Assembly: GCA_910574345.1 (NCBI GenBank) | Contig: CAJSZV010000004.1 | Location: 124,001-188,000, forward strand | DNA: 64,000 nucleotides | Direction: 5' to 3' | DNA from: Clostridiaceae bacterium | Lineage (GTDB): Bacteria; Bacillota; Clostridia; Lachnospirales; Lachnospiraceae | Part shown: one piece after another, positions 50,683-59,420 of the stretch | Layout: each line of letters opens with the position of its first letter | How positions within the stretch are numbered: the first letter of the stretch is position 1 | Made by a program: the position numbers and the translations under genes | Notes under the pieces: model-generated | What the model was told of the DNA's origin: nothing | Databases searched by the model: none | The model's input: the letters and a program-made list of their open reading frames with translations, nothing else

Positions 50683-51597
50683 TCATGATTCCGCAATAAT
50701 GGATGTGCAGATCTGATACCACCGGTATGGCTCAGGGTTGAAGACTCTGGCAGCGCTGCCCCGTAAGGTTAAAACCTCATTGACCTTCCTCATATATTCA
50801 TTCAGATCTTCACCGGCTGCTCTTGCGTTATTGTGGTGAAGGGGCATCATAAGCTGAGCTCCCACGGTCTCAATCATGTCCGCATACTGTTCCGGGCTGT
50901 AGCTGCGGATACGGTGGCGCAGCATAAGGTTAGGCCTTTCCGTCCGTATATGCTCCACATGCTCTTCAAAATCCCGGCCCGCCGAAAAGTCTATTTTGTA
51001 ATTATTCTTTGTCTCAATCATAAAATTAAAATTATACATGGACCCTAAAGGCCCTAACAGGCTGGGGCAGGAAATCCCGAAGCCCTCGGAGCCGTCAATC
51101 AGAGTTTTCGGGTCACTGGGACGCTGGAATTTCCCCTCCCGAAAGGCCCGGTTGTCATGGGCTCCGGGATAAACTTTCAGGGTAAAATCGTCAAAGTAGT
51201 AGGTATTGCCCGGATATAAGGGATAGATGGCGGGATATGGAATATCATAGGCTTTGGCAACTTCCATGGCGCAGTCAGCCGGAACCAGCACCCGTCCATA
51301 AAAACGGTTCCACAGCTTTCCTGTCAGGTTGGAATGATCACCATGGACATGATTTAAGATCATATAGTCCGCTCCGGTAAAATCATCCACGGAAAATCCG
51401 GTCTGGGCGTAGATGTCTTTTTCCATCTTCTGATTCTTTGTCAGTTCCGTCAGCCCGTCAAAATGGCTCATATCCCAGTAAAAGGGGTCTGTGACGATTA
51501 CTTTTCCGTTGGGCAGCACCATTTCATAGCACTGTACGGAGATCCAGCGGAGCTTTAAGGCCTGGGAATCAATTTTCGTGATATAAGGTTCAGACAT
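50683..51597 (-). CDS. metallo-beta-lactamase-fold hydrolase (UlaG-like lactonase family)
   Basis: 304 aa from the ATG at 51597 behind AGGAGG. The metal motif HVHGDHSN is clear, as are further His (PGAHDN, LHHNN) and acidic ligands. The fold resembles L-ascorbate-6-phosphate lactonase-type hydrolases. Adjacent sugar-acid-type genes fit a lactonase role, but the substrate is unknown. It lies between the flavoprotein and a LysR gene. Confidence 0.8.
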   Translation of the reverse strand: MSEPYITKIDSQALKLRWISVQCYEMVLPNGKVIVTDPFYWDMSHFDGLTELTKNQKMEKDIYAQTGFSVDDFTGADYMILNHVHGDHSNLTGKLWNRFYGRVLVPADCAMEVAKAYDIPYPAIYPLYPGNTYYFDDFTLKVYPGAHDNRAFREGKFQRPSDPKTLIDGSEGFGISCPSLLGPLGSMYNFNFMIETKNNYKIDFSAGRDFEEHVEHIRTERPNLMLRHRIRSYSPEQYADMIETVGAQLMMPLHHNNARAAGEDLNEYMRKVNEVLTLRGSAARVFNPEPYRWYQICTSIIAES

Positions 51598-51737
51598 AAC
51601 TTGTATCCTCCTGTTTCTCATTCATTATTTGTGTCGGCGGCTGCCTTAGAGAGTCCATGCTTAAAGCGGAGCCTTTGACTCTTACCCCTAGTTTATCACA
51701 GGGATGGTTTTGACAAAAATTCATATTTTTCATACAA

Positions 51738-52649
51738 TCATGACCTTAGATCATAATTTTCGGTGAGAAGTTCCACAAGATATTTCATTGCGGGAGAAAG
51801 GGCCTTATCCGACTTATATACCAATTCCACAGTCTGTTCCGGCAGTTCAATTGTCTCCAGAGAGAGATAACGGATATTTTTGTTGATAATCGGAACCGAC
51901 ATTATGAAGGCAATGCCAAGGTTACTCATCACCGCGTCCAGGAGCGTCCGCGCGTCGCTGACTTCCATACATACCTTCATATCCAGTTCATATTTGCTGA
52001 TGATTTCTTTTGTAATATTGCCGGAGTTAGTAGAGGCAGGCATGGTGATGATTCTCATTCCTTTGATGAGTTCAGGAGAAATCACCGGAAAAGGATATCC
52101 CTTTATTTTGCGGCTTTTTTCCACCAGGGAGGAATCTGTCCTGACAGCCAGGGCCATGTAACTTTTCTCAGCGGGAATATAATGGTATCCGGGTATTTTC
52201 TCCACATTGGTTACCAGAACCATATCCATGTCTCCGTTCTGCAGAGCCATCATGGACTTGCGGCTGGTATCTCCCCTTGCTTTGATCTCTATATCGGGAA
52301 ATCTCTCAAAAAAGCGGGGGAAAATATCCTCCATCAGATAGTCGCCTCGCCCCATACTGTAGCTTAAGCGGATCAGGCTTTTATGAAGCCGTTTTTCCTC
52401 TGCCAGCTTGTCCGCCAGCTGTCTGTCAAGATGCATAATGATCCGGCCTGTCTCCACATACTGCTGCCCCGCTTCCGTCAAGAGAAATTGATTGCCCCGG
52501 CGATGGAACAGGGGGACGCCTGTCTGCTTTTCCGTGCGCTGCAGAAAACGGGTCAGGGCTGACTGGGTGATAAAGAGCTGGGCGGCTGCACGGGAGATGC
52601 TTCCGTGCTCGGCAATGGCCACAATGTATTCATAATCACGGATGTCCAT
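51738..52649 (-). CDS. LysR-family regulator 1
   Basis: 303 aa. The HTH (MDIRDYEYIVAIAEHGSISRAAAQLFITQSALTRFLQ) and the periplasmic-binding-like effector domain are present. The start at 52649 follows AGGAATAT-like GGAGG. It may control the downstream hydrolase/flavoprotein or the permease operon upstream. Confidence 0.92.
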   Translation of the reverse strand: MDIRDYEYIVAIAEHGSISRAAAQLFITQSALTRFLQRTEKQTGVPLFHRRGNQFLLTEAGQQYVETGRIIMHLDRQLADKLAEEKRLHKSLIRLSYSMGRGDYLMEDIFPRFFERFPDIEIKARGDTSRKSMMALQNGDMDMVLVTNVEKIPGYHYIPAEKSYMALAVRTDSSLVEKSRKIKGYPFPVISPELIKGMRIITMPASTNSGNITKEIISKYELDMKVCMEVSDARTLLDAVMSNLGIAFIMSVPIINKNIRYLSLETIELPEQTVELVYKSDKALSPAMKYLVELLTENYDLRS

Positions 52650-52722
52650 AATATTCCTCCATTTATTTTTAGTATAACGAATAAATGTGAATAATACAAA
52701 CACTTCTTAATTATATCAAGCC

Positions 52723-52758
52723 AAAAAGCCATCCCTACGGCAGACGGAATGGCTTTTT
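52723..52758 (-). terminator. terminator of the SLC13-1 operon
   Basis: aaaaagccat (52723-52732) and atggcttttt (52749-52758) form a 10-bp stem with T residues on the - strand. Confidence 0.75.
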
Positions 52759-52783
52759 AAACTTTAAATAATTACATCTCGAA

Positions 52784-54073
52784 CTACAGAATCGGGAAAA
52801 TAGTCATAATCCATCCCACGGACACCACACAAGCGATAACTGCAAAGAGCATGCCCTGTTTCACCATGGATGCCTGGTTGTAGCCGCCCTGTTCCATGAT
52901 GTAGGGAACGGCTGCCGTTGCCATGGGAGTCATGAATGCGGACAGACAGGCTGCCTGAATGAGAATCATCAGCCCCACAGGGTTGCCGCCGATACTGGCG
53001 CAGGTTGCGATGGCAATGGGGTGAAAGATCATCATGGTGCCCCGGTTGCTCATAAACTGAGTCAGGATAAAGGGAATGATGAAGAAAATGATTCCCACCA
53101 GGTAGGAGTTGCCGCCTAAGCCCTGAACCACATTAGCGATCATTCCGCCGATTAAGTCCCCGGCTCCGGTGCCGCTTAAGGCTCCGGCCATGGCCAAAGC
53201 GCCGACGATCAGAAGAAGCATGCTCATAGGAAGGGAAGCCGTGGCCTCTCTTGGCTTTAACACGCCGCACAGAACCATCAAGAGGGCGCCGATGAGACAT
53301 ACCTGCCAGGTAGCCAGATGAAGTTTGTCCGCGAACATGAGGGCCAGAGCATCGCCGAAGAAGATGATAATGCCTGCCTTCTCGGCAAAGGGTTTTAAGG
53401 GTTCTTTCGCCTTTGCCTTCTTCCCGGAATCCACGGCGGCCACGGGAGATACCTCGGGAGAGAATCTGGTGGCAAAGAAGGCGAAGTATACAATGGCGAT
53501 GATCAGCATGGGGAGACGGGCTTTCATGGGGTCTAAGAATCCTACCATATGGGCCGTGTAGCCGTAGGACTCTATGTAACCGTTTAACTCGGCGGCAATG
53601 GTGGCGCCTGCGCCGAAAGGCAGGGTACAGCAGGTACAGATGGTGGCCACGCCTACCGGAAAGACTACCTTGCTGCGGCTGATTCCCATGGATTCTGCAG
53701 AGGCGATGAGCATGGGAGCCACAATACCGAAGACTACCACAGGGCTCTGGATAAACTGGCTTAAGAGCACGCCGATGAGAACGTATCCAAGCATCATTTT
53801 GCTCATGCTCCCTTTGGCTACCTTGGAGATGGAGTCCGCTAAGTTGGTGCAGAACTGTGTACGGTTGAAGCCCGCCGCCACCACGCACATACCGGCGATC
53901 ATGATGACATTGCTGTTGGAAAAGTACCCAAGAGCTTCTTTTGCCTCCAGACATCCCGTGAGAGTAAGGGCTGCTAAGGATGTCAGGGAGATGGTTGCCA
54001 GACTGTAAAGTCCGCTGCAGTAACCGGCGATGGTCACTACGAAGATGATCAGGCAGATTGCTAACTGACTCAT
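52784..54073 (-). CDS. SLC13/DASS-type anion permease 1
   Basis: 429 aa with about 11 membrane helices. Pore-region motifs include VVFGIVAPMLIASAESMGIS, LPFGAGATIAAELNGY, FILTQFMSNRGTMM and FMTPMATAAVP, typical of dicarboxylate/anion:Na symporters and the NhaD/ArsB-like superfamily. It lies after two enolase-superfamily genes in one operon, so it probably imports their substrate. A paralogue is at 59421-60707. Confidence 0.85.
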   Translation of the reverse strand: MSQLAICLIIFVVTIAGYCSGLYSLATISLTSLAALTLTGCLEAKEALGYFSNSNVIMIAGMCVVAAGFNRTQFCTNLADSISKVAKGSMSKMMLGYVLIGVLLSQFIQSPVVVFGIVAPMLIASAESMGISRSKVVFPVGVATICTCCTLPFGAGATIAAELNGYIESYGYTAHMVGFLDPMKARLPMLIIAIVYFAFFATRFSPEVSPVAAVDSGKKAKAKEPLKPFAEKAGIIIFFGDALALMFADKLHLATWQVCLIGALLMVLCGVLKPREATASLPMSMLLLIVGALAMAGALSGTGAGDLIGGMIANVVQGLGGNSYLVGIIFFIIPFILTQFMSNRGTMMIFHPIAIATCASIGGNPVGLMILIQAACLSAFMTPMATAAVPYIMEQGGYNQASMVKQGMLFAVIACVVSVGWIMTIFPIL

Positions 54074-54177
54074 GTTTTTTTCCTCTTTTCTTTAGATTTT
54101 TATAGGTCTACTATAGCATGGTGATAATAATTCCTCAAATTCATTATTATTATAATATTATGATTTAAAATCATAGA

Positions 54178-55353
54178 TTATTGGTCACAGATAGAGCCGT
54201 CTTCATTGAGTCTGGTCATAATCTTATGGGGGCGGAAAGGAAATTTTTCTTCCAGATCCGGTATGAGATCAATGCCAAGGCCCTCCTCTTCCGGCACCAT
54301 GAGATAGCCGTCCTTAAACTCACAGATATGATCCACCATATCGCACTGGCGCAGCTTTACGCCGCTGACCGTCAGATGATCCACAGTGGATGCGGCGTAA
54401 GGGTTGGGGTATTCCGTAATGGCGATATTGTCCGTGGCTGCCGCAAAATGTACCACGGCGTTGGTCATAACCGGGCTTAAGGGATTGTGGGGAACCAGGC
54501 TTTTGTGATGGGCTTCCGCCACGGCGGCAATCTTTCTGGCTCCCGTAAAACCGCCGCAGACGCCCAGGGAAGCCCTCACATAGCTGCAGGCGTTCCGTTC
54601 CAGAAGCATCTCAAATTCATGGACCGTGTTGATTCTCTCCCCTGTGGCAACAGGAATCCGGCACTGGGCGGCCACTCTTCCCATCTCGTCGAAATTGTCA
54701 GGACGGATGGGGTCTTCCAGAAACATGGGGTTATAGGGTTCTAAGCGGGCGCTTAACTGGACTGCCAGTCCCGGTTCTAAGCGGCGGTGCAGTTCCAGAC
54801 ACAGATCGATTTCCTCTCCTACTGCCTCCCGGACTTTGGCGATCCGCCTCTCCGCCTTATAGAGCATGGCTGCGTTGCCGTCCTTATAGGCTGTGGTCCT
54901 TGGCTCGTCTAAGTAGGGATTTAAGTGTCCCAGAGCCGTGTAGCCCTCTTCTACTCCTTTTATGGCATTTTCCATGAGTTCTTCTTCCGTCCGCCCGGCG
55001 GTGTGATTGTACACCCGCACCTTGCTACGGCATTTTCCGCCCAGGAGACGATAGACGGGAGTGTGATAATATTTCCCCGCAATATCCCACAGAGCGATGT
55101 CAATGGCCGACATGGCTCCCATAACCGCGGCGCCCCTAAAATGGGAAAACCGGTACAGATACTGCCAGTGGTGTTCAATATCCAGGGGATTCTGACCGAG
55201 AAGATACTCCTTCATGGTCAGGATTGCCTGAGCCGATGCCTCTAAAAATCCCCAGGCGCCGCTTTCTCCAAGTCCCACAATCCCCTCATCCGTGTATATT
55301 TTGCAGAAAACACTGCGGTTGGCCCGCAATACCTTTACATCTGTAATCTTCAT
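54178..55353 (-). CDS. enolase-superfamily acid-sugar dehydratase-like enzyme 1 (GalD-like)
   Basis: 391 aa. N-terminal capping domain, then a barrel with metal ligands E187 (in LELHRR), E213 (FLEDP) and E239 (TGERIN); H189 and H289 (VPHNPLSP) are the likely acid/base residues. The layout follows the D-galactonate/mannonate dehydratase branch, where the first ligand is normally Asp; here it is Glu. The substrate is likely an aldonic acid, but this is inference. Its start lies 18 nt after the second enolase-superfamily gene; permease 1 follows it. Confidence 0.83.
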   Translation of the reverse strand: MKITDVKVLRANRSVFCKIYTDEGIVGLGESGAWGFLEASAQAILTMKEYLLGQNPLDIEHHWQYLYRFSHFRGAAVMGAMSAIDIALWDIAGKYYHTPVYRLLGGKCRSKVRVYNHTAGRTEEELMENAIKGVEEGYTALGHLNPYLDEPRTTAYKDGNAAMLYKAERRIAKVREAVGEEIDLCLELHRRLEPGLAVQLSARLEPYNPMFLEDPIRPDNFDEMGRVAAQCRIPVATGERINTVHEFEMLLERNACSYVRASLGVCGGFTGARKIAAVAEAHHKSLVPHNPLSPVMTNAVVHFAAATDNIAITEYPNPYAASTVDHLTVSGVKLRQCDMVDHICEFKDGYLMVPEEEGLGIDLIPDLEEKFPFRPHKIMTRLNEDGSICDQ

Positions 55354-55370
55354 AGTAGTCTCTTTCTCCT

Positions 55371-56447
55371 TTATCCGATTCTGTAAGGCGCCATTACCTC
55401 TCTGTTGATATCCAGACCCACTCCCGGCGCCTGGCTTGGGCTTACGGTTCCATCGTCGTTAAATACAACGGGATTTTTAAAGGCTTCATAAACTTTGGCG
55501 TCATACTGAGGCGGGTAGAACTCCGCGAAGTTCACATTGGGGACAGCGCAGTCCAGATGGACATGAATCTGCTGCTGTCCGTGGGGGCTCATGATGATTC
55601 CGTTGGCATCTGCGTAGCTGGCAATTTTCATGAATTCCGTGACGCCGCCTAAGCTGGCTGCGTCGGGATTTAAGATGCTGACTGCCTGAGTGTTGATAAG
55701 GTCCCGGAAGCCGAATCTGGTCACTTCATTTTCCCCTGCCGCAAGAGGAATCATACTTTTGGCGTTTACCTTGCGGTAGCCGTCGTAGTCGTCTGCGTCC
55801 ACCGGCTCTTCAAACCAGTAAGGGTGATACTCTTCCACCATCCTGGAAAATTCAATGGCCTCGAAGAATTTATAAGCGCAGTTGGCGTCCAGCATCAGAT
55901 AGGTATCGTCGTCGATTACCTCACGGACTGCCTTTACCCGGGCCGCGTCTTCTTTCATAGAAAGGCCGCCCACCTTCATTTTTACTGCTCCGATTCCCCA
56001 GCTCTTATATTCCAGCATCTCTTCCTGAAGTTCTTTGATTCCCTTATCCTTAGCATAGTAGCCGCCGGCCACGTAAGCCGGAATCCTCTCCCGGTATCCG
56101 CCTAAAAGCCGGTATAAAGGCATTCCCGCCGCCTTGGCCTTAATGTCCCAAAGGGCCATGTCAATGGCGGACACGGTCTTGGCGCTGGTGCCTCTCCTGC
56201 CGATAAATTTAGGCACATAGGTTTTGGTCCACAGCCGTTCGTGGTTTAAGGGGTCTTCTCCTATAATGGCCTTGCCCATACTTTCGGCAAATTCTATGGC
56301 CCAGCTGCAGCCGTAACCGCTGATGCCCTCGTCCGTGTCAATGATCAGCAGGTTTAGATTATTGTGAGTATAGACATGTTTTCCATTGGCAATGGGTTTC
56401 TCCTTTGGCCAGCGGTAATGTTCCACCCTTACATCGGTAATCTTCAT
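55371..56447 (-). CDS. enolase-superfamily enzyme 2 (mandelate-racemase-type)
   Basis: 358 aa from the ATG at 56447 behind GGAGGGC. KxK at K156/K158, metal ligands D187, E213 and E238, and a D260/H287 dyad (NPD, SPHGQQQ) give a full mandelate-racemase-type active site. Such enzymes racemise or dehydrate acid sugars. It is first in the operon and divergent from LysR 2. Confidence 0.85.
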   Translation of the reverse strand: MKITDVRVEHYRWPKEKPIANGKHVYTHNNLNLLIIDTDEGISGYGCSWAIEFAESMGKAIIGEDPLNHERLWTKTYVPKFIGRRGTSAKTVSAIDMALWDIKAKAAGMPLYRLLGGYRERIPAYVAGGYYAKDKGIKELQEEMLEYKSWGIGAVKMKVGGLSMKEDAARVKAVREVIDDDTYLMLDANCAYKFFEAIEFSRMVEEYHPYWFEEPVDADDYDGYRKVNAKSMIPLAAGENEVTRFGFRDLINTQAVSILNPDAASLGGVTEFMKIASYADANGIIMSPHGQQQIHVHLDCAVPNVNFAEFYPPQYDAKVYEAFKNPVVFNDDGTVSPSQAPGVGLDINREVMAPYRIG

Positions 56448-56664
56448 ATGGAATGCCCTCCGTTCTTTCTTAAACGTTCTTGTTTGTAATCTCATCATAG
56501 CATCCGCCAAAGAGTTCGTCCAATACAGGATTTCTTAGTGATAATAAATAAAATTTATAATATGTAAGAATTAATATGGATTTTATTTACTTTTATTGAT
56601 TTATCATATATTATATTTATAAATAAGGATTTTATTTAATTTGTCTCATGGGGGATTTGAAGGT
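56448..56664. promoter_or_regulatory. AT-rich intergenic control region with direct repeats
   Basis: The 12-mer ggattttattta occurs at 56578-56589 and 56627-56638, 49 bp apart, between the divergent LysR 2 and enolase genes. Spacing is suitable for a LysR tetramer; no clear -10/-35 pair was assigned. Confidence 0.4.
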
Positions 56665-57615
56665 ATGATGTATGAAAAATTAGATTATGTCCTGGCCGTG
56701 GCGGAAGAGCTTAATTTAACCAGGGCGGCGAAGAAACTCTATATTTCCCAGCCCACTCTTACCCTGTATTTAAACCGGCTGGAAGGGGAACTGGGAGTGC
56801 GGCTTTTTGACCGCAGCAAGGTACCGGTCCGTCTCACAGAGGCGGGAAGCTATTATATTGAGAAGATGAAAGCTATCTCCAGCGCGGAGCAGACCTTGAA
56901 AAATGATATCCGGCTCATTGCCAAGCCGGAGCAGACTCTGCTTATCGGCATCGGGCAGGTCCGGGGCCACCACTGGCTTCCCAGGATTCTTCCCCAGTTT
57001 TGCAGCCTCTATCCCCATGTGAATATCCAGGTTCTTCAGTCTCCGGAAGAACAGATGGCAGAAGCTTTGAGGAACGGGGAGATTGATGTGGCCTTCGGCG
57101 TCCTTCCGGCCTCCATATCTGATTTAACCGCGGCTGATTTAATGCTTGAGAAACTCTATTTTGTGGCCCATAGAAAATTCGGGCTGATTCCTCATGGGGA
57201 AAGGGAGCGTTACTGTGCCCAGAATCCGTGTCTCATCCAGCCTGAGACATTGAATCACCTGCCCTTTATCTGCCCCCGGGTCTCCAACGGCCTTTACGGC
57301 AGTTATGAAAAGATCATGGAACAAAACCATATCCAGCCCTCCCGCACCATCGCTGTCAGCAATTTGAACACGGGCTTTCAGCTTGCCATGGCCGGTCTGG
57401 GCGTACAGCTTCTCTCCGGCTCCATTCTGCAGATGAATGAAGCCCAGCTCGCGAAAAACAGCGATCTGGACTTCTGTATTTTGGAGCACATGCCTGTGAG
57501 CCGTAAGTGTACGGCGGCTTATGCCCCAGATAATATTAAAAAGGAGTTGATTGAGGCCTTGATTCAAATTATACGAGAAGATCTTCTGTCTCAGTGTCAA
57601 TTTATTATTGTTTAG
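56665..57615 (+). CDS. LysR-family regulator 2
   Basis: 316 aa. HTH: MMYEKLDYVLAVAEELNLTRAAKKLYISQPTLTLYLNRLE. The C-terminal ligand domain is complete (LPRILPQFCSLYPHVNIQVLQSPEEQ). The start is uncertain between 56641 and 56668; 56665 follows GAAGGT. Divergent from enolase-superfamily gene 2, hence its probable regulator. Confidence 0.92.
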   Translation: MMYEKLDYVLAVAEELNLTRAAKKLYISQPTLTLYLNRLEGELGVRLFDRSKVPVRLTEAGSYYIEKMKAISSAEQTLKNDIRLIAKPEQTLLIGIGQVRGHHWLPRILPQFCSLYPHVNIQVLQSPEEQMAEALRNGEIDVAFGVLPASISDLTAADLMLEKLYFVAHRKFGLIPHGERERYCAQNPCLIQPETLNHLPFICPRVSNGLYGSYEKIMEQNHIQPSRTIAVSNLNTGFQLAMAGLGVQLLSGSILQMNEAQLAKNSDLDFCILEHMPVSRKCTAAYAPDNIKKELIEALIQIIREDLLSQCQFIIV

Positions 57616-57628
57616 GGGGCGATGCGGC

Positions 57629-59350
57629 TTAAAAAGCCTCCGCCCCCATATACAACAGTGTACCGTCTTCCGTTTTTGAAAACTTCGCAAAGAACTCGTC
57701 ATAGGCAATCCAGCTCTCCCGCGGATAGTTGGCATGGGACATATTCTTTACGGTGCCCACAGTCAGCATGGGAACATGCTTTTTATTTACATACACATAG
57801 TAGCTGATCTCGCCGCACTGATATCTTTTGGGAGTCGTCTCAAGCCCGTACAGCTTCATAAGGTTCCGGAGAAAATCAGCGATATCCTTGGTGACCTTGT
57901 ATTCCAGTTCTCCTTTCTCCTTATCTACGCAGAGCCAGTCATTTTCGCCCAGCAAAAACAGATAGGGAACCGGGGGATCGATCTTTTCGGGAAGGGCAAC
58001 CTTGCGGTCCGGGGACTTGATGGCTGACCACGGAGAAACCGCCGCAAAAACTCCAGGAGCCTTGAGAGCCAGCTCCGATGTCATCATTCCTCCGCTGGAC
58101 TGGCCGCAGGCATAGATCCGTTTATTGTCAACGGCATATCTGCTTTTTACATCTTCAATAATCTTTAAAATAAATGCCACATCATTAAGTTCTTTGCCGT
58201 TATATTCTCCATTCCAGTGCAGCACATTTCTTATGCCGCCGGGACGCTGCTGATGGATGCTTGCCTCGGGAAAAACAGCGATGAAATCCCTCTCTTGGGC
58301 CACACGGTTCAGGCCTGACAGATCCATAAAGCTCTCCGCGCTTCCTCCCCGCCCGTGCATATTTACTACCAGGGGGACGGGACTGCCCTGTTCTTTCACC
58401 TGCTCCGGCACATATTCATACCAGAATCTGGTAAATCCGTCAAGTTCCATAGTGTGCAGTTCTGCCCCATAAGCCTCCGGTTTCATATAATTGCGAAGGG
58501 CCTTGGTGCCGAAACACCTGTGCCGCCTTGCCATGCTGATAAACTGCCATACTGCCTGGAAAAGTTCCTCTGTTATGCTGCCGGAAAAGTTGTTGGTAAT
58601 CCGAACCTGGGAGATCTTTTCTTCATTGACGGAGCTTTTTTTGTATACGGTTGAGGGGAAATAGATCTCGTCAGCCTCTGCATTGGAGAACTTTTCCTCT
58701 TGGCTGTCATTCTGTTTTTTCCAGTAATCCCGCACTTCTTTATGGACCTTTAAGTTTTCGGACCACAGCATCCATACGGGAAGCTGGGCTTTGGATGCGC
58801 TTACGGAAAGTTCCACCTTTCCCATATCCTGGCTTTCCTGAATTGCCTGTGCATTCAGCATGGCAGCCTCCTCCAAATCTCCGAAGGTCGCCAGGCCCGA
58901 CCATTCGCTGGTCATTTTCATAGCGGCCTGCTGCGCCACCGTGGCGCCTCTTCCGATTCCGACTCCGTAGATGTTATCCTGGATGGTTACATAAAAGTTT
59001 CTGGACTGAACCTGAATGTAAACTTTGTTCATATAATCGGCGTCTGAACCGTCTAATTTCCATTTTCCCTCCGGTTCCAGGAAATGAAGGAATACCTGCT
59101 CCTTTTTGGCAAATTCCTGCCAGAATCCATGTTCGATAAATTCGGGGACAGTCACCTCATCCGGGGGAACGACGATAAGACACCGCTGGTCATAGGTCAG
59201 GCCCGGAGTAAGGTAAGTATAGAAATTCCTGGTTACTCCTCCCACTTCTACATGCTCCAGGAACAACCCGGATACCAGACAGCGCTTCATATCAAAAGAG
59301 GCGATCTCAAACTCACCCATATCTTTGGGAAATGTCTTTACTTCTAACAT
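57629..59350 (-). CDS. PHB-depolymerase-like esterase with N-terminal extension
   Basis: 573 aa. The C-terminal half is an alpha/beta hydrolase with VPLVVNMHGRGG, the nucleophile in CGQSSGGMM (Ser near 417), LFLLGENDWLC and a terminal His region. The N-terminal 300 residues have no recognised domain. No signal peptide is present, so it acts in the cytoplasm, unlike most extracellular PHB depolymerases. It is last in the UxaA/SLC13-2 operon. The ester substrate is unknown. Confidence 0.75.
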   Translation of the reverse strand: MLEVKTFPKDMGEFEIASFDMKRCLVSGLFLEHVEVGGVTRNFYTYLTPGLTYDQRCLIVVPPDEVTVPEFIEHGFWQEFAKKEQVFLHFLEPEGKWKLDGSDADYMNKVYIQVQSRNFYVTIQDNIYGVGIGRGATVAQQAAMKMTSEWSGLATFGDLEEAAMLNAQAIQESQDMGKVELSVSASKAQLPVWMLWSENLKVHKEVRDYWKKQNDSQEEKFSNAEADEIYFPSTVYKKSSVNEEKISQVRITNNFSGSITEELFQAVWQFISMARRHRCFGTKALRNYMKPEAYGAELHTMELDGFTRFWYEYVPEQVKEQGSPVPLVVNMHGRGGSAESFMDLSGLNRVAQERDFIAVFPEASIHQQRPGGIRNVLHWNGEYNGKELNDVAFILKIIEDVKSRYAVDNKRIYACGQSSGGMMTSELALKAPGVFAAVSPWSAIKSPDRKVALPEKIDPPVPYLFLLGENDWLCVDKEKGELEYKVTKDIADFLRNLMKLYGLETTPKRYQCGEISYYVYVNKKHVPMLTVGTVKNMSHANYPRESWIAYDEFFAKFSKTEDGTLLYMGAEAF

Positions 59351-59420
59351 ATAAGGATTCTCCTTTCAATTTTACATAAGGGCAGGCGCCGCCAAGGGCC
59401 GCCTGCCATGTGGCCGAAAC

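Noticed and set aside
53133-53954. 273-aa frame inside permease 1
   Set aside because: Arg/His/Gly-rich shadow in another frame of a convincing membrane protein; no ribosome-binding site.
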